Origin: Advenella kashmirensis W13003
Lineage (GTDB): Bacteria; Pseudomonadota; Gammaproteobacteria; Burkholderiales; Burkholderiaceae_B
Assembly (NCBI RefSeq): GCF_000506985.1
Contig: NZ_KI650980.1
Location: 1 to 64,000 of the forward strand
DNA length: 64,000 nucleotides
Reading direction: 5' to 3'
The notes beneath the pieces are model-generated. The model was not told where the DNA came from. It was given only the letters and a program-made list of their open reading frames with translations, and ran no database searches. Below are positions 51,544-60,669 of this stretch, piece after piece (within the stretch, counting starts at the first letter, position 1; each line of letters opens with the position of its first letter). A program made the position numbers and the translations under genes.

Positions 51544-52584
51544 ATGATAAGCACATCCTCTGAATCCCCGCATCTTGCTATTCGTCCCGAGTGGCTTGCG
51601 TTGCGGCAGGAAGAAACCCTGTGGCCTGAACTTCGCATTATCGATCCACATCATCATTTATGGGACCGCCCCGGGTCGCGGTATTTGCTGGACGAGTTGA
51701 ATGCCGACATGAATTGTGGTCACAATGTCGTGGCTACGGTATTTGTTCAGTCCCGCAGCATGTACAGTCAGGATAGCGAAGAATCTTTCAGGCCGGTGGG
51801 GGAGGTCGAATTTGCAAACGGTGTGGCGGCATGTTTTGCCAGCGGTCTGTATGGCAAGGCAAGAGGGTGCGCCGGTATTGTTGCTGGTGCTGATCTCACG
51901 CTGGGTTCTCAGCTTCATGATGTCATCGGCAAAATGCGGCAAGTTGCAGGGGAGCGCTTGAAGGGGATCAGAAACTCGACTGCATGGCATCAGAGTCCTG
52001 AAGTGAGAAGCAATCCGATTCTTCCTCCTGCAGATTTGCTGACTGACCCGCGCTTTATCACGGGTGTGCGCAGCTTGCAGGAATACGGACTGAGCCTGGA
52101 TGTCTGGGCATATCATACCCAGTTGCCCGAGGTATTCGATCTGGCAGCGACCTGTCCGCAGGTATCCATAATAATTGATCATTTGGGCGGGCCCTTAGGT
52201 GTGGGGCCATATGCCGGCGCGCGTGATGATGTGTTCCGGGAATGGAAAAAGGGGATGCACAAACTGGCCGGACTTCCAAATATAACGGTCAAGATCGGCG
52301 GATTCGGATTGAAAGTGCTGGGTTATCAATATTTCGAATTGGAGTTGCCTCCTTCATCCGCGCAACTGGCGGCCGATTGGCGCCCTTATGTCGAAACACT
52401 GATCGAATTATTTGGTGCGGCACGTTGTATGTTCGAAGGAAATTTTCCGGTAGATAAAGGCATGTATTCTTACCATGCCATGTGGAATGCATTTAAACGG
52501 ATCAGTCAATCCTGTTCATCTGACGAAATTGCCGATTTGTTTTATGGCACCGCCAATCGTATCTACCACCTTGGATCACCTTGA
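51544..52584 (+). CDS. Amidohydrolase-family (amidohydro_2) lactone or dicarboxylate hydrolase
   Basis: 346-aa TIM-barrel metal-dependent hydrolase of the group containing 2-pyrone-4,6-dicarboxylate hydrolase, L-fuconolactonase and sulfomuconolactone hydrolase. H-x-H in IIDPHHHLWD (about residues 35-40), IIDHLGGPLG (about 207-216, His), a late conserved MFEGNFPVDKG (Asp, about 298-308) and a typical LFYGTANRIYHL end. It probably opens a lactone or C-C bond in the substrate handled by this cluster. The stop faces the convergent IclR gene. Confidence 0.82.
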   Translation: MISTSSESPHLAIRPEWLALRQEETLWPELRIIDPHHHLWDRPGSRYLLDELNADMNCGHNVVATVFVQSRSMYSQDSEESFRPVGEVEFANGVAACFASGLYGKARGCAGIVAGADLTLGSQLHDVIGKMRQVAGERLKGIRNSTAWHQSPEVRSNPILPPADLLTDPRFITGVRSLQEYGLSLDVWAYHTQLPEVFDLAATCPQVSIIIDHLGGPLGVGPYAGARDDVFREWKKGMHKLAGLPNITVKIGGFGLKVLGYQYFELELPPSSAQLAADWRPYVETLIELFGAARCMFEGNFPVDKGMYSYHAMWNAFKRISQSCSSDEIADLFYGTANRIYHLGSP

Positions 52585-52612
52585 ACGATACACCGCTGCA
52601 GTGCTGCCTGCA

Positions 52613-53389
52613 TCATGGATGCCATGAGGAAGCAATGGCGGGATTGGAGGCAGGTCGTCTGCCCGCTGTTGCGTATGACAATTGCTGGGCTGCCGCGAGA
52701 ATTTCTTCGACATATTGTTCCAGAACGGGTTCAGTCAGCCGGGAGAGCGGGCCTGAAATGCAGATTGCACCCAGCAGTTTCCACTGTAATCCAAAAACCG
52801 GCACAGATATGCTGGATACTTGCGGATCGCGCGCGCCCAGTGAAATGGCGTAACCCTGCCTTCTTATTGATTCGTAGGGTTCTCCTGGTTCACCCGAGAA
52901 TGCCAGAATCACAAGTCCGGGGCCGCCTACGTCAAGGGGCAGGGTGGTTCCCATTCTTACATGATGGCGCACCGCCTGGGGTCCCTCCACACGCACGACG
53001 CACGTACGCTGGTTACCTTCCCGGATGTAAAAGGTGGCGCTTTCTTTGGTTTTTAACGATAGTTCCCGCAACACCGGCTCAATAATATCGTGCGCATTGA
53101 AAGTGGCCTGATAACATGCGCCCAGCCATCCTGCGGCTCGTCCAAGTCGCCAGTCTCCGCCATCTTTCTGAACCAGATAATTGTCCAGAGCCAATGTCCT
53201 GGCCAATCGTAGAACAGTGGAGCGGTGCAATGCCGTCCTGCGGCTGAGCTCTGCCAGTGACAGACTTTCGTCGTCCGTGCCAAACGCGGCAAGCACAGCC
53301 ATGGCTCTTCTGACTGCGATAACGCCACCATCAGAAGTATCTTCGGAACCGCCTTCAGAGGCAATGGTTTTTTCGGTGGTATGTTTCAT
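52613..53389 (-). CDS. IclR-family transcription regulator
   Basis: 258-aa regulator: winged helix-turn-helix at residues 28-90 (LSLAELSRRTALHRSTVLRLART) and IclR effector domain (about 95-250) with the usual late SVPVFG and AAISISGP-like segments (AICISGPLSRL). It lies inside the catabolic cluster, convergent with the amidohydrolase and divergent from the RraA-like gene, so it is the likely local regulator. The ligand is unknown. The divergent gap 53390-53592 is about 200 bases. Confidence 0.85.
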   Translation of the reverse strand: MKHTTEKTIASEGGSEDTSDGGVIAVRRAMAVLAAFGTDDESLSLAELSRRTALHRSTVLRLARTLALDNYLVQKDGGDWRLGRAAGWLGACYQATFNAHDIIEPVLRELSLKTKESATFYIREGNQRTCVVRVEGPQAVRHHVRMGTTLPLDVGGPGLVILAFSGEPGEPYESIRRQGYAISLGARDPQVSSISVPVFGLQWKLLGAICISGPLSRLTEPVLEQYVEEILAAAQQLSYATAGRRPASNPAIASSWHP

Positions 53390-53592
53390 TAGTCAGCCTA
53401 TGGTTCGTGTAATGAAACGCTATTGTACCAACCGGAACATTAAGAGACAATTGCCGGGCAGAAATAACAAACGAAATTGAATGCAAGGCGATCAATTTCC
53501 CGCTGTTTCCGGCGTCTGTGGTTGATCCTGCGACGACGCGATAGAACTGCCATGTCTTTCATTTATATGACTAATTTTTAGAAGGTAATTGT

Positions 53593-54276
53593 ATGAGCTC
53601 GCCCAATATCAATAAAGAATTCGATCGCGTCCCTGCCGATGTTGTTGCAAAAGCAGCGGTATTTCAGCCGGCGATCTTGTCTGATGTAAACGGGCGCCGT
53701 GGCGCCTTTCACGGGCGTATCCGTGCATTGCGGCCAAATATGAAGCTGGCAGGGCCGGCATTCACTGTCGAGGTCCGACCCGGTGATAATCTGATGATTC
53801 ACGCTGCTCTGGCATTGGCAAAACCGGGAGATGTACTGGTCATTGACGGAAAAGGAGACCAGACCTGCGCATTAATGGGGACCATCATGATGCAGGCCGC
53901 GCGCAAACGCGGGCTGGCGGGCGTGATCGTTGATGCCGCCGTTCGCGATTCGCTGGAAATTGAAGAAATGAATTTTCCGGTGTTTTCCGTTGGCACCAAT
54001 CCCAACGGCCCGACCAAAGAAGTCGGCGGCAGAATCGGATACCCGATCTCCTGCGGGGGCGTTACGGTTCATCCCGGTGATTTTATTACTGCGGATGCCG
54101 ACGGCGTGATGTGCATCGAACGCGAAAAGATCGGCACACTGCTTGAAAAGGCCCAGGAAAAAGAAACGGCTGAGTCGCGTCGCATCGCAGGCATCAAAGA
54201 AGGAAAGCTAGGTACGCCGTGGCTGTTGCCATCCCTGATTACAGCCGGGGTGCTGAAGGAAGGTGAAGAGCTGTGA
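53593..54276 (+). CDS. RraA-like aldolase/decarboxylase (HMG/CHA aldolase family)
   Basis: 227-aa protein of the RraA/4-hydroxy-4-methyl-2-oxoglutarate aldolase family. G-x3-C-type active-site segment GDQTCALMGTIMMQAA (about residues 98-113), GVIVDAAVRDS (Arg-Asp motif, about 118-128) and the DADGVM segment (about 167). Enzymatic members split pyruvate from 4-hydroxy-2-oxo acids or decarboxylate oxaloacetate; RraA itself only inhibits RNase E. The catabolic context favours an enzyme. The stop overlaps the start of the dehydrogenase gene. Confidence 0.8.
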   Translation: MSSPNINKEFDRVPADVVAKAAVFQPAILSDVNGRRGAFHGRIRALRPNMKLAGPAFTVEVRPGDNLMIHAALALAKPGDVLVIDGKGDQTCALMGTIMMQAARKRGLAGVIVDAAVRDSLEIEEMNFPVFSVGTNPNGPTKEVGGRIGYPISCGGVTVHPGDFITADADGVMCIEREKIGTLLEKAQEKETAESRRIAGIKEGKLGTPWLLPSLITAGVLKEGEEL

Positions 54277-55196
54277 GCAACAATCCCCCCGTTATTTTGG
54301 TGACTGCAGCTGACCTTGCGCCGCAAGCGGTTGAGCTGCTCAATGCATATGAGCTGGTTTTCGCGGGCAGGGCGCCACAGGATGACGAGATTGTGGCGCT
54401 GGCAAAAAAACACAATCCGGTTGGCATTATCGTTCGCTATGGTCGGGTTACTGCTGAGACCATGGATGCCGCGCCGAACCTCAAGGTGATCTCAAAGCAT
54501 GGCAGCGGCATTGATACGATTGATCAGGCCGCGGCGCAGAGCCGTTCAATTACGGTCGTGGCAGCGCTTGGCGTCAACGCCGCTGCAGTGGCCGAACAGG
54601 CGCTTGCCCTGTTATTGGGGTGTGCCAAGTCACTGGTCCGGCTTAACGGGCGAATGCATGCCGGGTATTGGGACAAGTCTACGCACAAGACCCTGGAATT
54701 GCGTGGCCGCACAATTGGCATTATCGGACTGGGGGCGATCGGACAGCGGTTTGCCAAAATGGCAGATGCAATAGAAATGCGCGTCCTGGGTTTTGATCCC
54801 TATGCGAAGAATGTGCCCTCATACATTCGGACGGTGGATATCCAGACAATATGGCAAGAGAGCGATGTGATCTCATTGCATTGTCCGCTCACGCCGGAGA
54901 ACCGGGAGCTGATCAATGCCGCCTCACTGGCCCAGTGTAAAAAAGGCCTGATTCTCATCAATACGGCGCGTGGTGGGCTGGTAGACGAAGATGCATTGCT
55001 TAAGGCACTCAATTCCGGTCACGTATTCATGGCGGGCCTGGACAGCTTTGCCGTAGAACCCTTTGCAGCACCGCATATTTTCCAGGGGCATGAAAGGCTG
55101 CTTTTAAGTCCTCATATTGGCGGGGTCACGAGTGACGCCTATATCAATATGGGCGTGGCAGCGGCCAGGAATGTGATTGCAGCCGTGGCCGCATAA
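54273..55196 (+). CDS. D-2-hydroxyacid dehydrogenase (NAD-dependent)
   Basis: 307-aa dehydrogenase of the phosphoglycerate/glycerate type. Rossmann motif IGLGAIGQRFAKMADAI (about residues 150-166) with Asp in FDPYAK (about 174), catalytic Arg in NTARGGLVDEDALL (about 229), Glu in DSFAVEPF (about 258) and His in SPHIGGVT (about 281). It interconverts a 2-hydroxy acid and a 2-oxo acid, fitting a step next to the RraA-like aldolase. GTG start overlapping the previous stop. It is followed by the SMP-30 gene after 49 bases. Confidence 0.86.
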   Translation: MSNNPPVILVTAADLAPQAVELLNAYELVFAGRAPQDDEIVALAKKHNPVGIIVRYGRVTAETMDAAPNLKVISKHGSGIDTIDQAAAQSRSITVVAALGVNAAAVAEQALALLLGCAKSLVRLNGRMHAGYWDKSTHKTLELRGRTIGIIGLGAIGQRFAKMADAIEMRVLGFDPYAKNVPSYIRTVDIQTIWQESDVISLHCPLTPENRELINAASLAQCKKGLILINTARGGLVDEDALLKALNSGHVFMAGLDSFAVEPFAAPHIFQGHERLLLSPHIGGVTSDAYINMGVAAARNVIAAVAA

Positions 55197-55245
55197 ACGC
55201 TCTCTTGTTTGATGCTCAACACAATAACCCGGACACAGTTCAAGT

Positions 55246-56163
55246 ATGTTTTATACCAATCAACCCGAAGTACGCAGCCTGGAACATTTCTCGATCTTAC
55301 CTGAACAATATCGTGAACAGCATCAAACGGCCTGGGCCGACGCGAACCAAGGAGGCCGGAAAATTGACAGCTTCCTGGAAGGGCCGGTCTTTGATGACAA
55401 AGGAAATTTGTATGTTGCAGACATTCCATATGGCCGGATTTTCCGTATTGATCCGAAAGGCAACTGGGACCTGGTCGTTCAATGGGATGGCGAACCGAAT
55501 GGCATGAAGTTCGCCGCCGCAAATAATCTGCTTGTGACTGATTACAAGAATGGTCTCATGCAGGTTGACGTCCATAGCGGCGTGGTCAAACCCTTCTTTT
55601 CCCGCAGGCATTCGGAGCGCTTTAAAGGTGTCAATGATCTGACGATCAGTTCACAGGGCGATATTTATTTTACAGACCAGGGACAGACAGGGCTGCATGA
55701 TCCCACCGGTCGTGTCTATCGCCTCAGCAAAACAGGGCGGCTGGATCTTCTTTTATCCAACGTTCCCAGTCCAAACGGGATTGTGTTGAGTGAAGACGGG
55801 AAAGTGCTGTATGTCGCGGTGACGCGTGGAAATTGCGTTTGGCGTATGCCGATTCAAGAGGACGGCAGCGTCTCAAAAGCCGGACAGTTTTTTACTTCCT
55901 ATGGCCCGAGCGGGCCGGACGGACTGGCGCTGGATAAGCAAGGCCGCTTGCTGGTCGCGAATCCCGGCCTGGCATATGTATGGGTGCTGAACCCGCGCGC
56001 CGAACCCGTTCAGGTGCTGCGCGGTCCGCCCGGGCATTCGCTGACCAATCTTGCATTTGGTGGAAGTGATGGAAAAACACTTTATGTCACCGACTCGACC
56101 GCCGGCGACATTCTCACTGTTCAAATGGACGCGCCGGGGCTGCGACTTCATCAACTGGATTAG
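55246..56163 (+). CDS. SMP-30/gluconolactonase family lactonase
   Basis: 305-aa six-bladed beta-propeller with the SMP-30 pattern: Glu in FLEGPVFDDKGNLYVADIPYG (about residues 43-63), KGVNDLTISSQGDIYFTDQG (about 126-145), the metal ligand region VPSPNGIVLSEDGKVLYVAV (about 175-194) and GPDGLALDKQGRLLVANPG (about 223-241). It probably hydrolyses a sugar-acid or other lactone. The cluster therefore contains two possible lactone-opening enzymes. It ends 25 bases before a convergent Bug gene. Confidence 0.85.
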   Translation: MFYTNQPEVRSLEHFSILPEQYREQHQTAWADANQGGRKIDSFLEGPVFDDKGNLYVADIPYGRIFRIDPKGNWDLVVQWDGEPNGMKFAAANNLLVTDYKNGLMQVDVHSGVVKPFFSRRHSERFKGVNDLTISSQGDIYFTDQGQTGLHDPTGRVYRLSKTGRLDLLLSNVPSPNGIVLSEDGKVLYVAVTRGNCVWRMPIQEDGSVSKAGQFFTSYGPSGPDGLALDKQGRLLVANPGLAYVWVLNPRAEPVQVLRGPPGHSLTNLAFGGSDGKTLYVTDSTAGDILTVQMDAPGLRLHQLD

Positions 56164-56188
56164 CATTCAGCACGGGCGTCGCCCTTGA

Positions 56189-57187
56189 TCAATTGATTTT
56201 GATATTTGCTTTATTGATCACGTCGGCCCACAGTGCCGTATCCTTGCTGAGCTTTTCTTTGAACTGTGCAGGCGTGCCACCCAATACCCGGCTGCCTTCT
56301 GATTCGAATTTTTCTGTCAGTGTTTTGCTCCTGAGGACGGTGTTGACGCTCTCGTTTATCTTCTGAACGACTGCAGCCGGTGTGCCTGCGGGGGCGAGCA
56401 AACCAAACCAGGTGATGGCTACAAAGTCTTTCAGTTCAGGTGTCTCTCCCAGTGTTGTTGTGTCCGGCAGAACTTTGATCCGCTCTTCAGATGTGACACC
56501 GACCGGACGCAATTTTTTATCGCGGATATAGCCCAGCAGTGTTGGCACCGAAGATGCATACACATCGATACGATTGGCCATGAGGTCTGTCATCGCGTTT
56601 GCAGCACCCTTGTACGGGACCTGCATGAACTTCACACCGGCTTTATTGGCCAGATATGCGGCAGTCAGGTGGGAGACAGTACCGTTGCCTGAATACGCCA
56701 TGGAAATTTCTCCCGGCTTCTTGTGCGCGGTGGAGATAATGTCAGCCAGTGATTGATATTTGGATGTTGCGCCCACGGCAAAAAGAACCGGTGAATCGGC
56801 AACCAGAACAATGGGGTCGAGATCCTTCTCCGGTGCGTACGGCAGATTTCCGTAAAGGGTGGGGTTCACAGCCAGATTGCTGGTCTGTCCCAAAACGAGC
56901 GTATACCCATCGGGCTTGGCATGTACCGCTGCCTGTACGCCGATGTTTCCGCCTGCGCCAGGCCGATTTTCGATCACTACATTCCAGCCGATTTGTTCGG
57001 ACAGTTCTTGTGCGACCACGCGCCCGAACATGTCGGTGCCGCCGCCGGGAGGGAAGGGCACGATGATCTTGATTGGACGATTGGGGAAGGCGTCCTCGGC
57101 ATGTGCCGAAGCAAAAAGCGGACCCAGGGCGAGTGAGGACAGGACACACAGCTTGATCAATTTGCCTGTTTTTGATTGTTGAAACAT
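56189..57187 (-). CDS. Bug/TctC-family periplasmic solute-binding protein
   Basis: 332-aa Bug protein with signal peptide (cleavage near SAHA, residue about 30), FPNRPIKIIVPFPPGGGTDMFG (about 34-55) and RPGAGGNIGVQAAVHAKPDGYT (about 79-100). GGAG precedes the ATG. It flanks the catabolic cluster on the opposite strand from the first Bug gene. It probably binds a carboxylate related to the cluster's substrate, which is an inference from position. Confidence 0.88.
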   Translation of the reverse strand: MFQQSKTGKLIKLCVLSSLALGPLFASAHAEDAFPNRPIKIIVPFPPGGGTDMFGRVVAQELSEQIGWNVVIENRPGAGGNIGVQAAVHAKPDGYTLVLGQTSNLAVNPTLYGNLPYAPEKDLDPIVLVADSPVLFAVGATSKYQSLADIISTAHKKPGEISMAYSGNGTVSHLTAAYLANKAGVKFMQVPYKGAANAMTDLMANRIDVYASSVPTLLGYIRDKKLRPVGVTSEERIKVLPDTTTLGETPELKDFVAITWFGLLAPAGTPAAVVQKINESVNTVLRSKTLTEKFESEGSRVLGGTPAQFKEKLSKDTALWADVINKANIKIN

Positions 57188-57312
57188 GATTTGTCTCCGA
57201 ATAAAAATGTTTTTAATTCAGAGAGAGTCTAAAGAGCTATTTCATACAATACAATAGTGTTGCGCAGTGTGAAGCGTGTATCGGAGTTTGGTACGCGTTA
57301 CAAAAGCAATGA

Positions 57313-57540
57313 TCCTCTTATCTGGACCGTAAAACGCGTTCGTTTCTTAATCTGGCAATGATTTGCGCCCTGAATCGACCACATGAACTCAAGCTGCATA
57401 TTCGTGGCGCGATTAACAACGGTTTGACGAAGGACGAGATCAAGGAAGTCTTTCTGCAGGCGGCGGTATATTGTGGCGCGCCTGCTGCAGTGGATTCATT
57501 TCGTATTGCAAATGAAGTGTTTGCCGAGATGGAGAAATAA
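57313..57540 (+). pseudogene. Carboxymuconolactone decarboxylase family, 5'-truncated fragment
   Basis: The frame, open from 57313, encodes only the C-terminal half of the CMD/AhpD-type fold: LDRKTRSFLNLAMICALNRP and HIRGAINNGLTKDEIKEVFLQ, then AAVYCGAPAAVDSFR. Full family members have 50 or more extra N-terminal residues, which are absent here; an in-frame stop lies at 57310. The first ATG (57358) is inside the conserved helix, so a normal product is unlikely. The active-site Cys of this family (in the VYCG segment) remains. Confidence 0.7.
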
Positions 57541-57674
57541 TCGCTGGGCTATATGTTTTGTATCACGCTCGATTTTTTAAGTTCGAACGTGACCGGCCAG
57601 CCAGACTAGAATGGAATGAAATGACCTTGGCGCTTGTACTGTCGACCTACTGTTTACTATATGCGTCGGCATAA

Positions 57675-58577
57675 GTGCCATTTGCAATTGAATTTTTCGT
57701 AACGCGCGTCCACGACAAGGGAGCTTTCATCTTAGGTACAACGTTAGCACTCGCTTCTGCAGTTTTGTACGGTATCGTAGACTTTGCCGGTGGACGTATT
57801 TCGCGGCAGATCAATGGTATCGCGCTTGCATTGTATGTCCAATTATCGGGACTGGTGACTATGCTCGTGTTCGCCCCGGCGTTGCCGGGGGCAATCAATA
57901 TTGATGGGCTGTTATGGGGAGCCGTCTCCGGGATTGGCAGTGGCCTTGCAATTATGTTTTTATATACCGGCATAGGCAAAGGAAAAATCAGCCTGATCGT
58001 GCCTCTTGTGGCTGTCGTAGGTGCTGCCATACCTGTCCTCATTGGTATCACTTTATTGGGAGAGCGGCCGGCAATGATTGCCCTGGTCGGGGTAGGGTTG
58101 GTGTTTCCTGCCATTTTACTGGTCTCGGGTGGCGGTCGCACAGGTGACGGTAAATGGATGGCGGGCTTTTCTGACTGTTTGATCGCAGGGGCAGGGGTTG
58201 CACTCCAGTATGCTGCCATTGCTCATGCGCCAGAAAACTCGGGGCTATGGCCGCTTGTCACCAACCGGGCCGCTTCTATCGTTCTGGTATTGGCCTATGG
58301 CCGCTCCGTTGGCGCGCCGGGGTGCGTGCCAACCAGACATATTTTCAGTGCGGCGTGGATAGGCGCCGTCGCTTCGAGTTCACTTGCTTTCTACTTGCTT
58401 GCAACCAGACTGTCGATGATGACAATCACAGTTGTGCTTGCTTCCTTGTATCCGGTGATCCCTTCAATACTGGCTATTTATATACTAAAGGAGCGCATAA
58501 CAACAAACCAGAAATTGGGACTGGGCCTTGCCGTAATCGCGGTCATGTTGATTACCATGCCTGAAAGCGTTATTTGA
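57675..58577 (+). CDS. EamA/DMT-family membrane transporter
   Basis: About 300-aa protein with ten hydrophobic helices in two EamA repeats (first around residues 20-150, second around 165-295). Sequence such as ITLLGERPAMIALVGVGLVF and IYILKERITTNQKLGLGLAV marks the typical ...E-R... end of each repeat. The first 18 residues are weakly supported: GTG at 57675 has no clear ribosome site, and the true start may be downstream near 57720. It probably exports or imports a small metabolite. Convergent with the next gene. Confidence 0.8.
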   Translation: MPFAIEFFVTRVHDKGAFILGTTLALASAVLYGIVDFAGGRISRQINGIALALYVQLSGLVTMLVFAPALPGAINIDGLLWGAVSGIGSGLAIMFLYTGIGKGKISLIVPLVAVVGAAIPVLIGITLLGERPAMIALVGVGLVFPAILLVSGGGRTGDGKWMAGFSDCLIAGAGVALQYAAIAHAPENSGLWPLVTNRAASIVLVLAYGRSVGAPGCVPTRHIFSAAWIGAVASSSLAFYLLATRLSMMTITVVLASLYPVIPSILAIYILKERITTNQKLGLGLAVIAVMLITMPESVI

Positions 58578-58607
58578 ACCCCGTAATATAAAAATAAAAA
58601 CTAGAGG

Positions 58608-59633
58608 TTATGTATCCGGTATCGAGCTCGAATCAAGTGATTTTGCGACATCGGCAATCAGCTCTAACGAACGCAAGCGTTTTTGAGGGTCGTATATATC
58701 GGACACGATCATCAATTCATCTGCTTGCGTGCGTTCAAGGAACTGCTGCATGCCTTTTCTTACGGTGTCCGGAGATCCAACGATACTGCAGGCCAGCATG
58801 TTGGTAGCCTGCATTTTTTCTGCATTGCTCCAATAGTCTTCAATATTATCAATGGGAGGGTGCATCAGACTGCGTGTTCCCCGGAACAGATCAGCAAAAG
58901 AAATTTGCTGCGAAGTGGCCAGGTAACGGGCCTCTTCATCGGTTTCGGCGGCAATAATATTAATTCCCGCCAGGGCATACGGCCTGGCCTGCTGGCTCGA
59001 TGGCTTGAATTTGTCCCGATAGGATTGCAGGGCCATGTCCAGCATTTGTGGTGCAAAATGGGAGGCGAAGCCATAAGGCAAACCGAGCTCTGCCGCAAGA
59101 TAAGCGCCAAACAGGCTTGATCCCAGAATCCAGATAGGGATATTTAAACCCGAACCGGGAATCGCTTCGATGCGCTGGCCTTCCTGAGCCGGTGCCAGAA
59201 AGGCCTGCAGTTCCTGTACATCATCCGGGAAATTGGCGGCATTGGCCGGATCGCGGCGTAAGGCGCGAAGGGTGACCTGGTCGGTACCAGGCGCCCGTCC
59301 GAGTCCCAGATCGATTCGTCCTGGATAAAGCGTTTCCAGCGTGCCAAACTGTTCGGCAATCACATAGGGGGCGTGGTTCGGCAGCATAATGCCGCCCGCA
59401 CCAACCCGGATCGTTTTGGTGCCGGCAGCGATATGGGAAATCACCAGTGAAGTGGCTGCGGTCGTGACGGCCGGCATATTGTGGTGCTCTGCCACCCAGA
59501 ATCGGGTATAGCCACAGGTCTCGGCGTGTTGTGCCAGGGCTCGTGCTTCATCAAGTGCGATGCGACGGCTGGAATTCTGGCGGACCCGCCCAAGCTCTAG
59601 AACAGATAACTGCACCATTTTTGTATTATCCAA
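58608..59633 (-). CDS. Luciferase-like flavin-dependent monooxygenase (LLM, MsnO8-type)
   Basis: 341-aa protein of the bacterial luciferase superfamily. SVLELGRVRQNSSRRIALDEA start (about residues 9-29), ETCGYTRFWVAEHHNMPA (about 37-54), RVGAGGIMLPNHAPYVIAEQF (about 76-96) and LYPGRIDLGLGRAPGTD (about 102-118) are typical of the MsnO8 subgroup. It uses reduced flavin and O2; the substrate is unknown. Single gene, divergent from the GntR gene. Confidence 0.86.
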   Translation of the reverse strand: MDNTKMVQLSVLELGRVRQNSSRRIALDEARALAQHAETCGYTRFWVAEHHNMPAVTTAATSLVISHIAAGTKTIRVGAGGIMLPNHAPYVIAEQFGTLETLYPGRIDLGLGRAPGTDQVTLRALRRDPANAANFPDDVQELQAFLAPAQEGQRIEAIPGSGLNIPIWILGSSLFGAYLAAELGLPYGFASHFAPQMLDMALQSYRDKFKPSSQQARPYALAGINIIAAETDEEARYLATSQQISFADLFRGTRSLMHPPIDNIEDYWSNAEKMQATNMLACSIVGSPDTVRKGMQQFLERTQADELMIVSDIYDPQKRLRSLELIADVAKSLDSSSIPDT

Positions 59634-59741
59634 TTTGAGTCTCTTTAGGGGTCATCATATCATTTAAGCTATGCATACACAGTTGAGATGCAGTTCGGGA
59701 TTGTGTTACCCCGACGTGCCAGGGGAGTGGACCGCCCTAAC

Positions 59742-59779
59742 CATATGATGGCTACAGAATAAAATACCAATATCATATG
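59742..59779. promoter_or_regulatory. Possible operator between LLM and GntR genes
   Basis: CATATGAT (59742-59749) and its exact reverse complement ATCATATG (59772-59779) lie 22 bases apart, with another ATCATATCAT near 59654-59663 in the same 193-base divergent gap. This is a plausible GntR-type site but without independent support. Confidence 0.4.
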
Positions 59780-59826
59780 CCCAGCAGATCAGGTAGAATA
59801 GCTCAACCAATAGGTCGGAATCCGGT

Positions 59827-60597
59827 ATGTCCAAGATGCAAAATAAGATGTCACTTCAGTTCAACGCAATCACTCCATCGAGAGCGGTCGATGAAATCGA
59901 GCTACAAATTCGCACAATGATAGCCGATGGTATTCTGACGCCAGGAGACAGGCTACCGTCTGAGCGGGAGCTTGCGGCGCAATTTAACGTGAGTCGCAAT
60001 ACATTGCGTGAAGCTATACGTTCACTCGAGTATGCAGGAATCGTGCAGATGCGTAAGGGAGCGACGGGAGGAGCATATATCATGCATGGCAATTCTGGCG
60101 CAATTGTGGGTGGGCTGCGTGTGCTCTATCATCTCGGCGCAATTACGCCGCAACACCTGACTGAAGCACGCATATGGCTGAGCGAAACCATTGTCCGGGT
60201 GGCGTGTGAACGTGCTACACAAGAGGATCTGCAATCGCTGGATGCGAATGTCGCGGCAATGAGCGATGCGCACGACCGGGGCGCGTTCGATGAACGTCAA
60301 AAGTTAAACCGGGAATTTCATTTGATACTGGCACGCATTACCCGCAATCCGATCATGATCAGTATGATGGATGCGGTTATGGATGTGATGGGCTTGTTTA
60401 TCGATCAGATTGGTCCGGGCGAAAATCCGTTCACGCTTCCATCCAGACGTCGTTTGATGAAGCACCTGTATAATCGCGATGCTGAACAGGCGGTGCAAGA
60501 AATGGACAAGTATCTCGTTCGTCTGCAAACTGGGTACTTGAATCGATGGGCACAACGGCAGGCCCGGCCGGATTTTAAAGCCTCAGGTGCAGAATAA
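59827..60597 (+). CDS. GntR-family regulator, FadR/FCD subfamily
   Basis: 256-aa transcription factor: N-terminal winged helix (about residues 15-80) with GDRLPSERELAAQFNVSRNT and LREAIRSLEYAGIV, then an all-helical FCD ligand domain (about 105-235) with Asp/His metal residues in the LNREFHLILARI region. FadR-type members usually sense carboxylic acids and repress neighbouring catabolic genes. Candidates are the LLM gene or the oxygenase system downstream. Confidence 0.87.
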   Translation: MSKMQNKMSLQFNAITPSRAVDEIELQIRTMIADGILTPGDRLPSERELAAQFNVSRNTLREAIRSLEYAGIVQMRKGATGGAYIMHGNSGAIVGGLRVLYHLGAITPQHLTEARIWLSETIVRVACERATQEDLQSLDANVAAMSDAHDRGAFDERQKLNREFHLILARITRNPIMISMMDAVMDVMGLFIDQIGPGENPFTLPSRRRLMKHLYNRDAEQAVQEMDKYLVRLQTGYLNRWAQRQARPDFKASGAE

Positions 60598-60669
60598 TAA
60601 TTTACCTGCCTGCATGCCGTTTTTCTCTCTATTTACGCAAGCCGGATGTGCTACAGCAATAGCGGCAAT

